DNA from: Acidimicrobiia bacterium
Lineage (GTDB): Bacteria; Actinomycetota; Acidimicrobiia; Acidimicrobiales; Ilumatobacteraceae
Length of the DNA: 6,408 bases
Direction of reading: 5' to 3'
NCBI GenBank assembly: GCA_013811855.1
Contig: JACCUL010000346.1
Location: 1-6,408, forward strand
Shown here in pieces: positions 1 through 6,009 of the stretch. Position 1 is the stretch's first letter; the number at the start of each line of letters is the position of its first letter. The notes under the pieces are model-generated. The model ran no database searches and was not told the origin of the DNA. It worked only from the letters and a program-made list of their open reading frames with translations. The position numbers were made by a program, and so were the translations under genes.

Positions 1-705
1 CAAGTGGCCCATGCCGCCGGAGGGTGCGAGGAACAGCGGGCCCGGCGTCCCCGGAGTCCGGGCGCGCAGCCGGCGGGCCCCGACGAGCAGGCTACGATGC
101 TCGCTCGCCAGCGCGGCGAGCTGGGGAACCATCGCCAGGCTGAAGCGATCGGTGTCGGCGCCGTAGATGCTGCCGACGAGCGCGTCGACGAGACGCTCGT
201 GGACCTCGCCACCGAAGCGGCCACGCACCAGGGCGCCGATGGAATCCGCCCCGACGCTGCCGCCACTGCGGCGTGGCAGGAACGGTTCGATCGCCGCCCG
301 TCCCTTGCCCCGCCACGACAGCAGCCCGCTGCCGGCCAGCCGCACCATGTCGGTCGGTACGCCGAGGAGTAGCCCGTCGGGGATGGGGTGGAGGCGGCCG
401 TACCAGACCGCCGCGGTGGCGCCTGTCGGCGACGTCAGCGCGTCGCCCAACCCGACGCGAGCGGCCAGCGCGGTGGCCTCCGGCACCCTCGCCAGGAACG
501 CGTCAGCACCTTCGTCGACGGCCGGCAGCCCCGCGAACGGCGACGTGTGCAACTTGCCGCCGACACGGTCGCCGGCCTCGCGCACCTCGACCGTCACCGT
601 CTCACCGGCTGCGTCGGCCAGCGCGAGTGCCGTCGCCAGCCCGCTGATGCCGCCGCCGACGACGACGACGTGCGGGCGCGAGTCCGGCCCAGCCACGACG
701 CTCAC
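1..705 (-). CDS. hemY: Coproporphyrinogen/protoporphyrinogen oxidase (HemY/CgoX type), 3' end outside window
   Basis: This is an FAD-dependent oxidase of haem synthesis. It removes six electrons from coproporphyrinogen III (or protoporphyrinogen IX), using oxygen. The 235 visible residues are the N-terminal half of a family usually about 460 aa long. The dinucleotide-binding strand and glycine motif GGGISG are at residues 17-22, VGGKLHTSPF is at 48-57, and the family-typical DEGADAFLARVPEATAL is at 64-80. The window ends inside the SGGMGHL segment (229-235), the usual conserved GGM stretch. The chosen GTG start at 705 gives a short lead into the first beta strand and overlaps the hemH stop by four bases (GTGA, 702-705). 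There is no clear Shine-Dalgarno sequence, so it probably depends on coupling to hemH. A second GTG three codons later is an alternative start. In Gram-positive lineages this enzyme is normally the coproporphyrinogen oxidase (also named CgoX or HemG); that substrate choice is inferred from lineage and neighbours. Confidence 0.93.
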   Translation of the reverse strand, partial: MSVVAGPDSRPHVVVVGGGISGLATALALADAAGETVTVEVREAGDRVGGKLHTSPFAGLPAVDEGADAFLARVPEATALAARVGLGDALTSPTGATAAVWYGRLHPIPDGLLLGVPTDMVRLAGSGLLSWRGKGRAAIEPFLPRRSGGSVGADSIGALVRGRFGGEVHERLVDALVGSIYGADTDRFSLAMVPQLAALASEHRSLLVGARRLRARTPGTPGPLFLAPSGGMGHL

Positions 706-1610
706 GCGACGGCGAGCACTCGCGCGGCGAGCGCGTCGATGACGGCTGGCTCGACGTTCATGGATGCGGTCCGATCGAACGCCAGGCCCAGCCCCTCGGC
801 ACGACCCCTGGCTTCGATGTCGAGGTCGTACAGGACCTCCAGGTGGTCGGCGACGAACCCGCACGGGCACGCCAGCAGACCGGCCGCGTTCTCGGCGCTG
901 GCCAGGTCGTCGATCACGGCCAGGATGTCGGGCCCGACCCACGGCTCCGGCGTCCGCCCGGCTGACTGCCAGCCGACGGACCATTGCGACCACGGCGCCA
1001 GCCCGGCGCGGGCGGCGACGGCGGCCGCCGTCGCCCGCAGCTCGTCGGGGTACGGGTCGCCGGCGGCGATGATCCGCTGCGGCAACGAGTGCGCGGTGAA
1101 CACGACCTTCGTGTTCGCCGGCATCGCTTGCAGCCGGCTGGTCACCTCGGTGGCGAGGAAGTCGAGATATGCCGGCTCGACAGCCCAGCTGTCGATGCCG
1201 GCGAAGGGCAGGCCCGCGCCGGCCGCCGCGGCGGCCGCCCGTGCGAGGTACTGGCCGATCGACATCGACGAGTAGTGCGGCGCCAGGACGAGGCCGACGA
1301 TGCGTTCGACACCGAGCGCGGCCAGCGCGCCGACGCCGTCTTCGACCTGTGGCGCGGCGTGCTTGAGCCCGAGTCCGACGACGTACCGTCCCGGCGCGGA
1401 CGTCTCGAGTGCCGCCGCCAGCGCGTCGCGCTGCGCCTCCGTCAGCACGGCCAGTGGGGAGAGCCCGCCGATCGCCTGGTAGCGCCGGGTCAGTTCGGCC
1501 AGTTGCTCGTCGCTCGGCGGTCGGCCCTTGCGGATGTCGGTGTAGTAGGGGAGGATCTCCTCCGGCGCGCGGGGCGTGCCGTAGGCCATCACGACGACGC
1601 CGACGGTCAC
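702..1610 (-). CDS. hemH: Ferrochelatase, coproporphyrin III type (HemH/CpfC)
   Basis: Inserts Fe(II) into the porphyrin ring, most likely coproporphyrin III, in the cytoplasm. The 302-aa protein is complete and close in length to the Bacillus subtilis enzyme (about 310 aa). It follows that enzyme along its whole length: MAYGTP at 8-13 with Tyr10 at the axial-ligand position of coproporphyrin ferrochelatases, RYQAIGGLSPLA at 43-54, GLKH at 81-84, APHYS at 110-114, AHSLP at 173-177 with catalytic His174, GDPYPDEL at 184-191, GWQSAGRTPEPWVGPD at 213-228, and DHLEVLYDLD at 255-264 with catalytic Glu258. The GTG start at 1610 is favoured over the internal ATG (residue 8) because the first beta strand precedes MAYGTP and because a strong GAGGAG lies eight bases upstream. 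It overlaps hemE by GTGA. Cys248 and Cys250 (CPCGF) are the only cysteines I see, and there is no C-terminal cysteine group, so a [2Fe-2S] cluster is unlikely. Confidence 0.96.
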   Translation of the reverse strand: MTVGVVVMAYGTPRAPEEILPYYTDIRKGRPPSDEQLAELTRRYQAIGGLSPLAVLTEAQRDALAAALETSAPGRYVVGLGLKHAAPQVEDGVGALAALGVERIVGLVLAPHYSSMSIGQYLARAAAAAAGAGLPFAGIDSWAVEPAYLDFLATEVTSRLQAMPANTKVVFTAHSLPQRIIAAGDPYPDELRATAAAVAARAGLAPWSQWSVGWQSAGRTPEPWVGPDILAVIDDLASAENAAGLLACPCGFVADHLEVLYDLDIEARGRAEGLGLAFDRTASMNVEPAVIDALAARVLAVA

Positions 1611-2647
1611 CGCCGCGTCTCCTCGTGGACGAGGTCGACGACGGCACCCAGCACTCCGGGGTCCGAGTTCGGGTGCACGCCGTGGCCGAGGTTGAAGATG
1701 TGGCCCGGATGGCCGGCGTTGTCGGCCAGCACGCGGCGGGTGCCGTCGAGCGCAACGTCGGTTCCGGCCAGCACGAGGGCCGGGTCGAGGTTGCCCTGCA
1801 CGACCGTGTCGGCGCCGAGGCGGCCGCGGGCGGCGGCGATCGGGGTGCGCCAGTCGAGGCCGATCACCTGCGGGCCGGCAGCGGCCATCGCCTCGAGAAG
1901 ATGGTCACACCCGATGCCGAAGTGGATGCCGGGCGCGCCGGGATGACGCGCCGCCAGTTCGGCGAACACGCGCCGGGAATGGGGGAGGACGTAGCGCTCG
2001 TAGTCGTCGCGCGACAGTGCGCCGGCCCACGAGTCGAACAGCTGGAACGCGCCGGCGCCGGCGCGCAGTTGCACGGCGATGAACTCAACGGCCATCGTGG
2101 CCAGTCGCCCCAGCACGTCGTGCCACAACCGCTCGTCCGTGTGCAGCAGCGCCTTCGTGTGCTCGTAGGTCCGGCTGGGGCGGCCCTCGACGAGGTAACT
2201 GGCGACCGTGAACGGCGCGCCGGCGAACGCCAGCACGGGCACGGCCGGCCCGAGGTCGGCGACGACCGCCCGCACGGTGTCGGCGACGTACGCGACGTCG
2301 TCGGGCGTCAGCGGACGGAGGCGGGCGAGGTCGCCGCGGTCGCGCAGCGGCTGATCGGCAACGGGCCCGGTGCCGGGGGCCACGTCGATGCCGAACCCGA
2401 CGGCGTGGGCGGGCACGACGATGTCGCTGTAGAGGACGGCGGCGTCGACGCCGTAGCGGCGGACCGGCTGCAGCGTGATCTCCGCCGCCGCCTCGGGGCG
2501 CTTGATGGCGTCGAGGATCGAGCCTTCCCCGCGCACGGTCCGGTACTCGGGGAGGCTGCGCCCCGCCTGACGCATGAACCACACCGGCGTGTGTCGGGCC
2601 GGCGCGCCCCGAGCCGCAGCCAGGAACGGCGGCACAGCGGGGTCCAT
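1607..2647 (-). CDS. hemE: Uroporphyrinogen decarboxylase (HemE)
   Basis: Removes the four acetate carboxyls of uroporphyrinogen III to give coproporphyrinogen III; it is a cytoplasmic TIM-barrel enzyme. The complete 346 aa match the usual length. Family signature 1, PVWFMRQAGR, is at residues 21-30 with substrate-binding Arg26 and Arg30. YSDIVVPAHAVG at 73-84 carries the essential Asp75. Signature 2, FAGAPFTVASYLVEG, is at 141-155 with Tyr151. FDSWAG at 204-209 carries Ser206, IGLDWRTP is at 262-269, and NLGHGVHPNSDP at 319-330 carries the conserved His322. It is the first gene of the minus-strand operon; its TGA stop (1607-1609) lies inside the hemH start overlap. The ATG at 2647 has no convincing Shine-Dalgarno sequence, but a TAGCGT hexamer lies 12 bases upstream, consistent with a very short leader. 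The proximal position in the operon fits the pathway order HemE, then HemY/CgoX and HemH/CpfC. Confidence 0.97.
   Translation of the reverse strand: MDPAVPPFLAAARGAPARHTPVWFMRQAGRSLPEYRTVRGEGSILDAIKRPEAAAEITLQPVRRYGVDAAVLYSDIVVPAHAVGFGIDVAPGTGPVADQPLRDRGDLARLRPLTPDDVAYVADTVRAVVADLGPAVPVLAFAGAPFTVASYLVEGRPSRTYEHTKALLHTDERLWHDVLGRLATMAVEFIAVQLRAGAGAFQLFDSWAGALSRDDYERYVLPHSRRVFAELAARHPGAPGIHFGIGCDHLLEAMAAAGPQVIGLDWRTPIAAARGRLGADTVVQGNLDPALVLAGTDVALDGTRRVLADNAGHPGHIFNLGHGVHPNSDPGVLGAVVDLVHEETRR
1619..1624 (-). promoter_or_regulatory. Shine-Dalgarno sequence for hemH inside the hemE 3' end
   Basis: The minus strand reads GAGGAG eight bases before the GTG start of hemH. It is the only strong ribosome binding site in front of a minus-strand gene in this window, and it supports the GTG at 1610 over the internal ATG as the hemH start. 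Confidence 0.7.
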
Positions 2648-2659
2648 AGGGCGTCGAGG

Positions 2660-2665
2660 ACGCTA
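2660..2665 (-). promoter_or_regulatory. Putative -10 element for the hemE-hemH-hemY operon
   Basis: The minus strand reads TAGCGT (TANNNT form) 12 bases before the hemE ATG. A start of transcription about seven bases downstream would leave a leader of roughly six bases, in keeping with the lack of a ribosome binding site. I see no convincing -35 hexamer. The same hexamer precedes the ABC-F gene. It is a six-base match in a GC-rich region, so chance is possible. Confidence 0.35.
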
Positions 2666-2678
2666 CCGGTGGCCCCGA

Positions 2679-2684
2679 TAGAGT
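2679..2684 (+). promoter_or_regulatory. Putative -10 element for helD
   Basis: TAGAGT fits the TANNNT form and would give a leader of about 24 bases that includes the AGGA before helD. It lies back to back with the putative hemE -10, about 14 bases away, so the two divergent promoters would compete for polymerase. No clear -35 is visible. Confidence 0.3.
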
Positions 2685-2706
2685 GTTCCGACCCGTTTTC
2701 GACGTC

Positions 2707-2710
2707 AGGA
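2707..2710 (+). promoter_or_regulatory. Ribosome binding site for helD
   Basis: AGGA sits four bases before the ATG at 2715. The spacing is short but it is the only purine-rich site near this start. The next in-frame candidate, a GTG at 2757, would delete the conserved N-terminal helix of the family, so the ATG is preferred. Confidence 0.45.
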
Positions 2711-2714
2711 TCCG

Positions 2715-4853
2715 ATGTCGCAGCCCCACCCCGAACTCGCCGACGAACAGGCGTACGTGGATCACGCCTACGTCTGTCTCGATCGGACACGGGAGTCGGC
2801 GTGGCGGCTACGCACCCTCACCGAGGCCGATCTCGGCGGCACGTTCCAGGCTCGCTTCGAGCGCAATGCCTTCGACGAAGCCCTGGTCAAGCGGCTGACC
2901 GACCTCGATCTGCGCGGCGCAGCCCTGGTCTTCGGACGCATCGACCGGCTCGCCGAGAGCCCCGACGGCGTCGAGAGCTTCCACATCGGCCGGCTCGCCG
3001 TGGCCGACGAGCAGTCCGAGCAGATCGTCGTCGATTGGCGGGCGCCGGTGGCCGAGCCCTTCTACCGGGCCACCGGTCGGGAGCCGATGGGTCTCGTACG
3101 GCGACGCCACTTCGCCGTCGAGGATCGCACGGTGCTCGGCATCGAGGACGAGCTGTTCGGCGAGGGTCACCTCGGCGTCGGCCACGACGAGGGGCTGGCC
3201 CCGACCGCCCCGAGCCCGATCGAGGGCATCCGCGGCTACTCGACGCTGCTCGCCGCGCTGGAGCGCGGGCGCACCGGCGTGCTCGGCGACATCGTCGCCA
3301 CGATCCAGGCCGAGCAGGACGAGATCATCCGGGCCCCGCAGGCCGGGGTGCTCGTCGTCCAGGGCGGACCGGGCACGGGCAAGACCGTCGTCGCCCTCCA
3401 CCGCGCCGCCTACCTGCTGTACACGCACCGCTTCCCGCTCGAAGACCAGGGCGTCCTCGTGATCGGGCCCAACCGCGTGTTCCTGCGCTACATCGAGCGG
3501 GTCCTACCGTCGCTCGGCGAGGCCGGGGTCGAGCAGGTCGTTCTGGCCGATCTCGTCCCCGACGTCCAGTTCGCCCGCCCGGGCGTCGATCCGACCGACC
3601 CGCCGTTCGTCGCCCGCATCAAGGGTGACGCCCGGATGTCCCGGGTCATCGACAACGCGGTGCGCGATCGTCAGCGGCCGTTGCGGGAACCGTTGCGGGT
3701 GCCGTTCCGCACCGGGTACCTGACCTTCGGCGTCGAGGACTCACGGCGCGTCGTCGCGGCCGCCCGCCGTCGCAACCGTCGGCACAACAGCGGCCGGCGC
3801 TACGTCGAGGGCGACGTGTTCGCGGCGATGGCGGCGTCGTGGCGGGGCGATCCGATCACCGTCAGCGAGGTCCGCCGGGTCGTTCGTACGGATCCGGTCG
3901 TGCGCGCCGCGCTGGAGCGCATGTGGCCCGTCCTCACGCCGGCCGAGCTGCTCCACGACCTGTTCGGATCGCCGGCCTTGGCGCGCCTCGCCGCATCGAA
4001 CGTGTTGACCGATGACGAGATCGCCGCGCTGCACCGGCCCCGCTCGGACGATGTCACCGACGTGCGCTGGTCGGCGAACGACGTCGCCCTGCTGGACGAC
4101 GCCCGCGAGGTGCTCGGCCCCCGCCCGGGCCGGGGCGGCAAGATCGACGAGGCCGACGAGATCCGCACGTACGGGCACATCGTCGTGGACGAGGTGCAGG
4201 ACCTCACGCCGATGCAGCTGGCCATGGCGGCCAGGCGCTCGCTGAACGGCTCGATGACCGTCGTCGGCGACCTGGCCCAGGCCACCGGCGCGCTGGCACC
4301 CGAGCGATGGGGCGACGTGCTGGCCCATCTGCCCGATCGCACACCCGGCCGGGTCGTCGGGCTGTCGGTCGGCTACCGCATCCCGGCGCAGATCATGGAG
4401 CTGGCCGACCGGGTGATGGCCGAGGCGGCGCCGCAGCTGCGCTCGCCGACCGCCGTGCGCATCGGCGACGCCGCTCCGGAGATCATCGAGGCCCGGCCCG
4501 CCGAGCTGGCGGCGGTCGTCGCCGAGGCCACGGCGAAGATGGCGGCCGCGCTGCCGGCCGGCAACGTGGCCATCGTCGTACCCGACGCGCTGGCCGAGCT
4601 GGTCTCGGACGGCCTCACGGCGGCCGGCATCGCCCACGGTCGGGCGACGCGGACCGGGTTGGACGACGACGTCACCGTGGTCCCGGTCAGCGTCGTGAAG
4701 GGCCTGGAGCTCGACGGGGTGATCGTCGTCGAGCCGGCCCGCATCGTCGCCGACGAGCTCCAGGGCCTTCGTGCCCTCTACGTGGCGATGACTCGACCGA
4801 CCCAACGGCTCACGATCGTCCACACCGACCCGCTGCCCCGATCGCTGCGCTGA
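2715..4853 (+). CDS. helD: HelD-like RNA polymerase-recycling ATPase (UvrD/Rep superfamily 1)
   Basis: Complete 712-aa SF1-type motor protein. In studied Gram-positive bacteria HelD binds RNA polymerase, pushes into its primary and secondary channels and releases stalled or post-termination complexes; some relatives protect against rifamycins. The N-terminal 150 residues include the family-typical EQAYVDHAYVCLDRTRE (11-27) and a helical arm expected to reach the secondary channel. WRAPVAEPFYRAT is at 108-120, the Q-motif-like QAEQDEII at 198-205, and Walker A GGPGTGKT at 217-224. GPN is at 251-253, Walker B VVDEVQDL at 490-497, GDLAQATG at 518-525, GYRIPAQIME at 553-562, VKGLELDGVIV at 661-671 and LYVAMTRPTQRL at 688-699. 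Between motifs Ia and II lies a long insertion (about 255-485) ending in an acidic stretch (445-482), the expected place of the 1A extension and primary-channel loop. The length is close to the mycobacterial (class II) form. It stands alone, divergent from hemE. An ordinary DNA helicase is the weaker alternative. Confidence 0.86.
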   Translation: MSQPHPELADEQAYVDHAYVCLDRTRESAWRLRTLTEADLGGTFQARFERNAFDEALVKRLTDLDLRGAALVFGRIDRLAESPDGVESFHIGRLAVADEQSEQIVVDWRAPVAEPFYRATGREPMGLVRRRHFAVEDRTVLGIEDELFGEGHLGVGHDEGLAPTAPSPIEGIRGYSTLLAALERGRTGVLGDIVATIQAEQDEIIRAPQAGVLVVQGGPGTGKTVVALHRAAYLLYTHRFPLEDQGVLVIGPNRVFLRYIERVLPSLGEAGVEQVVLADLVPDVQFARPGVDPTDPPFVARIKGDARMSRVIDNAVRDRQRPLREPLRVPFRTGYLTFGVEDSRRVVAAARRRNRRHNSGRRYVEGDVFAAMAASWRGDPITVSEVRRVVRTDPVVRAALERMWPVLTPAELLHDLFGSPALARLAASNVLTDDEIAALHRPRSDDVTDVRWSANDVALLDDAREVLGPRPGRGGKIDEADEIRTYGHIVVDEVQDLTPMQLAMAARRSLNGSMTVVGDLAQATGALAPERWGDVLAHLPDRTPGRVVGLSVGYRIPAQIMELADRVMAEAAPQLRSPTAVRIGDAAPEIIEARPAELAAVVAEATAKMAAALPAGNVAIVVPDALAELVSDGLTAAGIAHGRATRTGLDDDVTVVPVSVVKGLELDGVIVVEPARIVADELQGLRALYVAMTRPTQRLTIVHTDPLPRSLR

Positions 4854-4858
4854 AAGGG

Positions 4859-5296
4859 TCAGCCGTCGATCGCGTCGATCAGGTCGCGCAGTTGCTTGGA
4901 CGCCTTGTCGGCGTCGGCCGGACGGCGGCGTTCGACCGCGGTACGGGTCAAGTCCATGACGGCTTCGAAGCCGGGCGTGAGGTCGGGATGCCCGGCGTCG
5001 ACCTCAGGTCGCACCGTGTCCCACAACAGCTCGATGCGGGCGAGCGCCGGTGTCCCGCCCTCGTTGTCGACGAGGCGGGCGCTGAGGACGGCGAGCTCGA
5101 CCTGCCACTGGTCGAGCAGCTCAGCCCGTGAGCCGCGGGCCGTGAACACGCTCGTCGGTGGCGCACCGCCGGGCAGAGTGGTCGCCGCGGTGTTGATCGT
5201 GGTCGACGCGCAGCCGGCACCGATCGAGGTCGCGAGGACGGTGGCGAGCAGTGCCCTGCGACGGGTGGGGAGCGGGCGCCGCGCCCGGCGTGTCAC
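4859..5296 (-). CDS. Small secreted lipoprotein of unknown function, coupled to the DtxR-like gene
   Basis: I do not recognise a named family. The 145-aa product begins with a basic stretch (MTRRARRPLPTRRR) and a short hydrophobic core (ALLATVLATSIGAG, 15-28) ending at Cys29. IGAGC satisfies the general lipobox pattern, although glycine at -3 is not the preferred residue. TRRRALL at 11-17 resembles a twin-arginine motif, so Tat export is possible. A Ser/Thr/Pro-rich linker (30-55) is followed by about 90 residues that look all-helical, with ELLWDTVRPEVDAGHPDLTPG at its centre and a charged end VERRRPADADKASKQLRDL; this suggests a small helical bundle facing the outside of the membrane. The GTG start at 5296 overlaps the dtxR stop as GTGA, and an upstream extension of the frame would only shadow dtxR. 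No Shine-Dalgarno sequence is evident. The stop lies five bases from the convergent helD stop. I am confident that it is a gene and that it is exported; its function is unknown. Confidence 0.75.
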   Translation of the reverse strand: MTRRARRPLPTRRRALLATVLATSIGAGCASTTINTAATTLPGGAPPTSVFTARGSRAELLDQWQVELAVLSARLVDNEGGTPALARIELLWDTVRPEVDAGHPDLTPGFEAVMDLTRTAVERRRPADADKASKQLRDLIDAIDG

Positions 5297-5952
5297 GCAG
5301 AGACCAGGATGCGGGCGCTGGCGAAGGCGCCGACGCCCACGTGGTGGCCGTCGATCTCGACGGTGACCGTGCCGTCGGGCGACGCCGCCGTGATGACGCC
5401 GGCGTTGCCCGGCTGCAGGGCGCTGGCTTCGAGGAACTCGAGCAGGCCGGGCGTGAACTCCAGCTCCTCGGTGATGCGCTGCACCGTGAAGCCGTCGCCC
5501 ACGGCGATGTCGGCCAGCCGCACCGAGTCGGGCTCGATGTACGCCGAGCCGGGGATCGGGTTGCCGTGCGGGCACGTGGTCGGGTTGCCGAGCAGCCGGT
5601 CCATGGCCGTCTCGACCGACTGGCTCATGACGTGCTCCCACTTGCCGGCCTCGTGGTGCGCCTCGGCCCACGAGAGCTGGAGCACGTCGGTGAGGAACCG
5701 CTCGGCCAGGCGGTGGCGACGGACGATCTTGGTACCGAGCGCCAGCCCGGCATCCGTCAGCTGGATCCCGCTGTCCGTGGCGATCAGGCCCTCGGCCTCC
5801 AAGCGGCGCATCATCTCGCTGACGGCCGGGCGGCTGACGTTGAGCCGTTCGGCGATGCGGGCCTGGATGACGTCGACATCGTCCTCGGCCAGCTCGAAGA
5901 TGCATTCGCAGTACTCCTCGAAGGCGGGATGGTGCTCGCCGAGGACAGCCAT
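5293..5952 (-). CDS. DtxR/MntR-family metal-dependent transcriptional regulator
   Basis: A 219-aa metal-responsive repressor with all three domains of the larger DtxR class. The winged helix is at about 5-70, with AERLNVSRPAVSEMMRRLEAEGLI at 34-57. The dimerisation and metal domain is at about 71-140, with RRHRLAERFL at 78-87, WEHVMS at 105-110 and TCPHGNPIPG at 126-135. The C-terminal SH3/FeoA-like domain is at about 144-219. Aligned by eye to DtxR and MntR, ligand positions His80, Glu84, His99, Glu106 and His107 are kept. The first-helix positions are Glu13 and Glu16, closer to MntR (Asp, Glu) than to the iron sensor (Met, Arg). The position that is Cys102 in DtxR and Glu99 in MntR is Gly103. 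The metal (Mn, Fe or other) therefore cannot be assigned. The ATG at 5952 has no ribosome binding site but follows a TAGGCT hexamer by seven bases. It overlaps the downstream lipoprotein gene by GTGA. Confidence 0.92.
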   Translation of the reverse strand: MAVLGEHHPAFEEYCECIFELAEDDVDVIQARIAERLNVSRPAVSEMMRRLEAEGLIATDSGIQLTDAGLALGTKIVRRHRLAERFLTDVLQLSWAEAHHEAGKWEHVMSQSVETAMDRLLGNPTTCPHGNPIPGSAYIEPDSVRLADIAVGDGFTVQRITEELEFTPGLLEFLEASALQPGNAGVITAASPDGTVTVEIDGHHVGVGAFASARILVSA

Positions 5953-5959
5953 GAGCGGC

Positions 5960-5990
5960 AGCCTAAGGGCCTGCGCGGATAGGTCTGCAA
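5960..5990 (-). promoter_or_regulatory. Putative leaderless promoter of the dtxR-like/lipoprotein operon
   Basis: On the minus strand TTGCAG (5990-5985) is a fair -35 and TAGGCT (5965-5960) a TANNNT-type -10, with a 19-base spacer. The -10 ends seven bases before the ATG, which puts the transcription start at or next to the first codon. TTAGGCT, which includes the -10, also resembles half of the known DtxR-box consensus, so autoregulation at this site is possible but unproven. Confidence 0.4.
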
Positions 5991-6009
5991 CTCACTGCGG
6001 CAAGGCTTG

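Noticed and set aside
1208..1246. Alanine run in the ferrochelatase (residues 123-133) as a repeat expansion
   Set aside because: The run uses mixed GCC/GCG codons within a helix that is present in the family, and the protein length is normal, so there is no sign of a recent expansion.
2047..2070. Alternating GC-rich palindromic run (GCGCCGGCGC units) as a possible Z-DNA or regulatory element
   Set aside because: It lies inside hemE and simply encodes an Ala-Gly repeat (RAGAGAF) with the genome's GC-rich codons.
1409..3628. Long plus-strand open frame of 739 codons spanning hemE and the start of helD
   Set aside because: It is antisense to hemE and out of frame with helD. Its product is Arg/Gly/Ala-rich low-complexity sequence typical of GC-rich shadow frames, while the true genes have full family motifs.
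3741..4823. Minus-strand open frame of 360 codons opposite helD
   Set aside because: It lies wholly within helD, carries no recognisable motif, and has the biased composition expected of an antisense frame in high-GC DNA.
4859..5905. A 348-codon version of the lipoprotein gene starting far upstream
   Set aside because: The first 203 codons run through the DtxR-like gene in another frame and are Arg/Pro/His-rich nonsense. The GTG at 5296 gives a clean signal peptide and a GTGA overlap.
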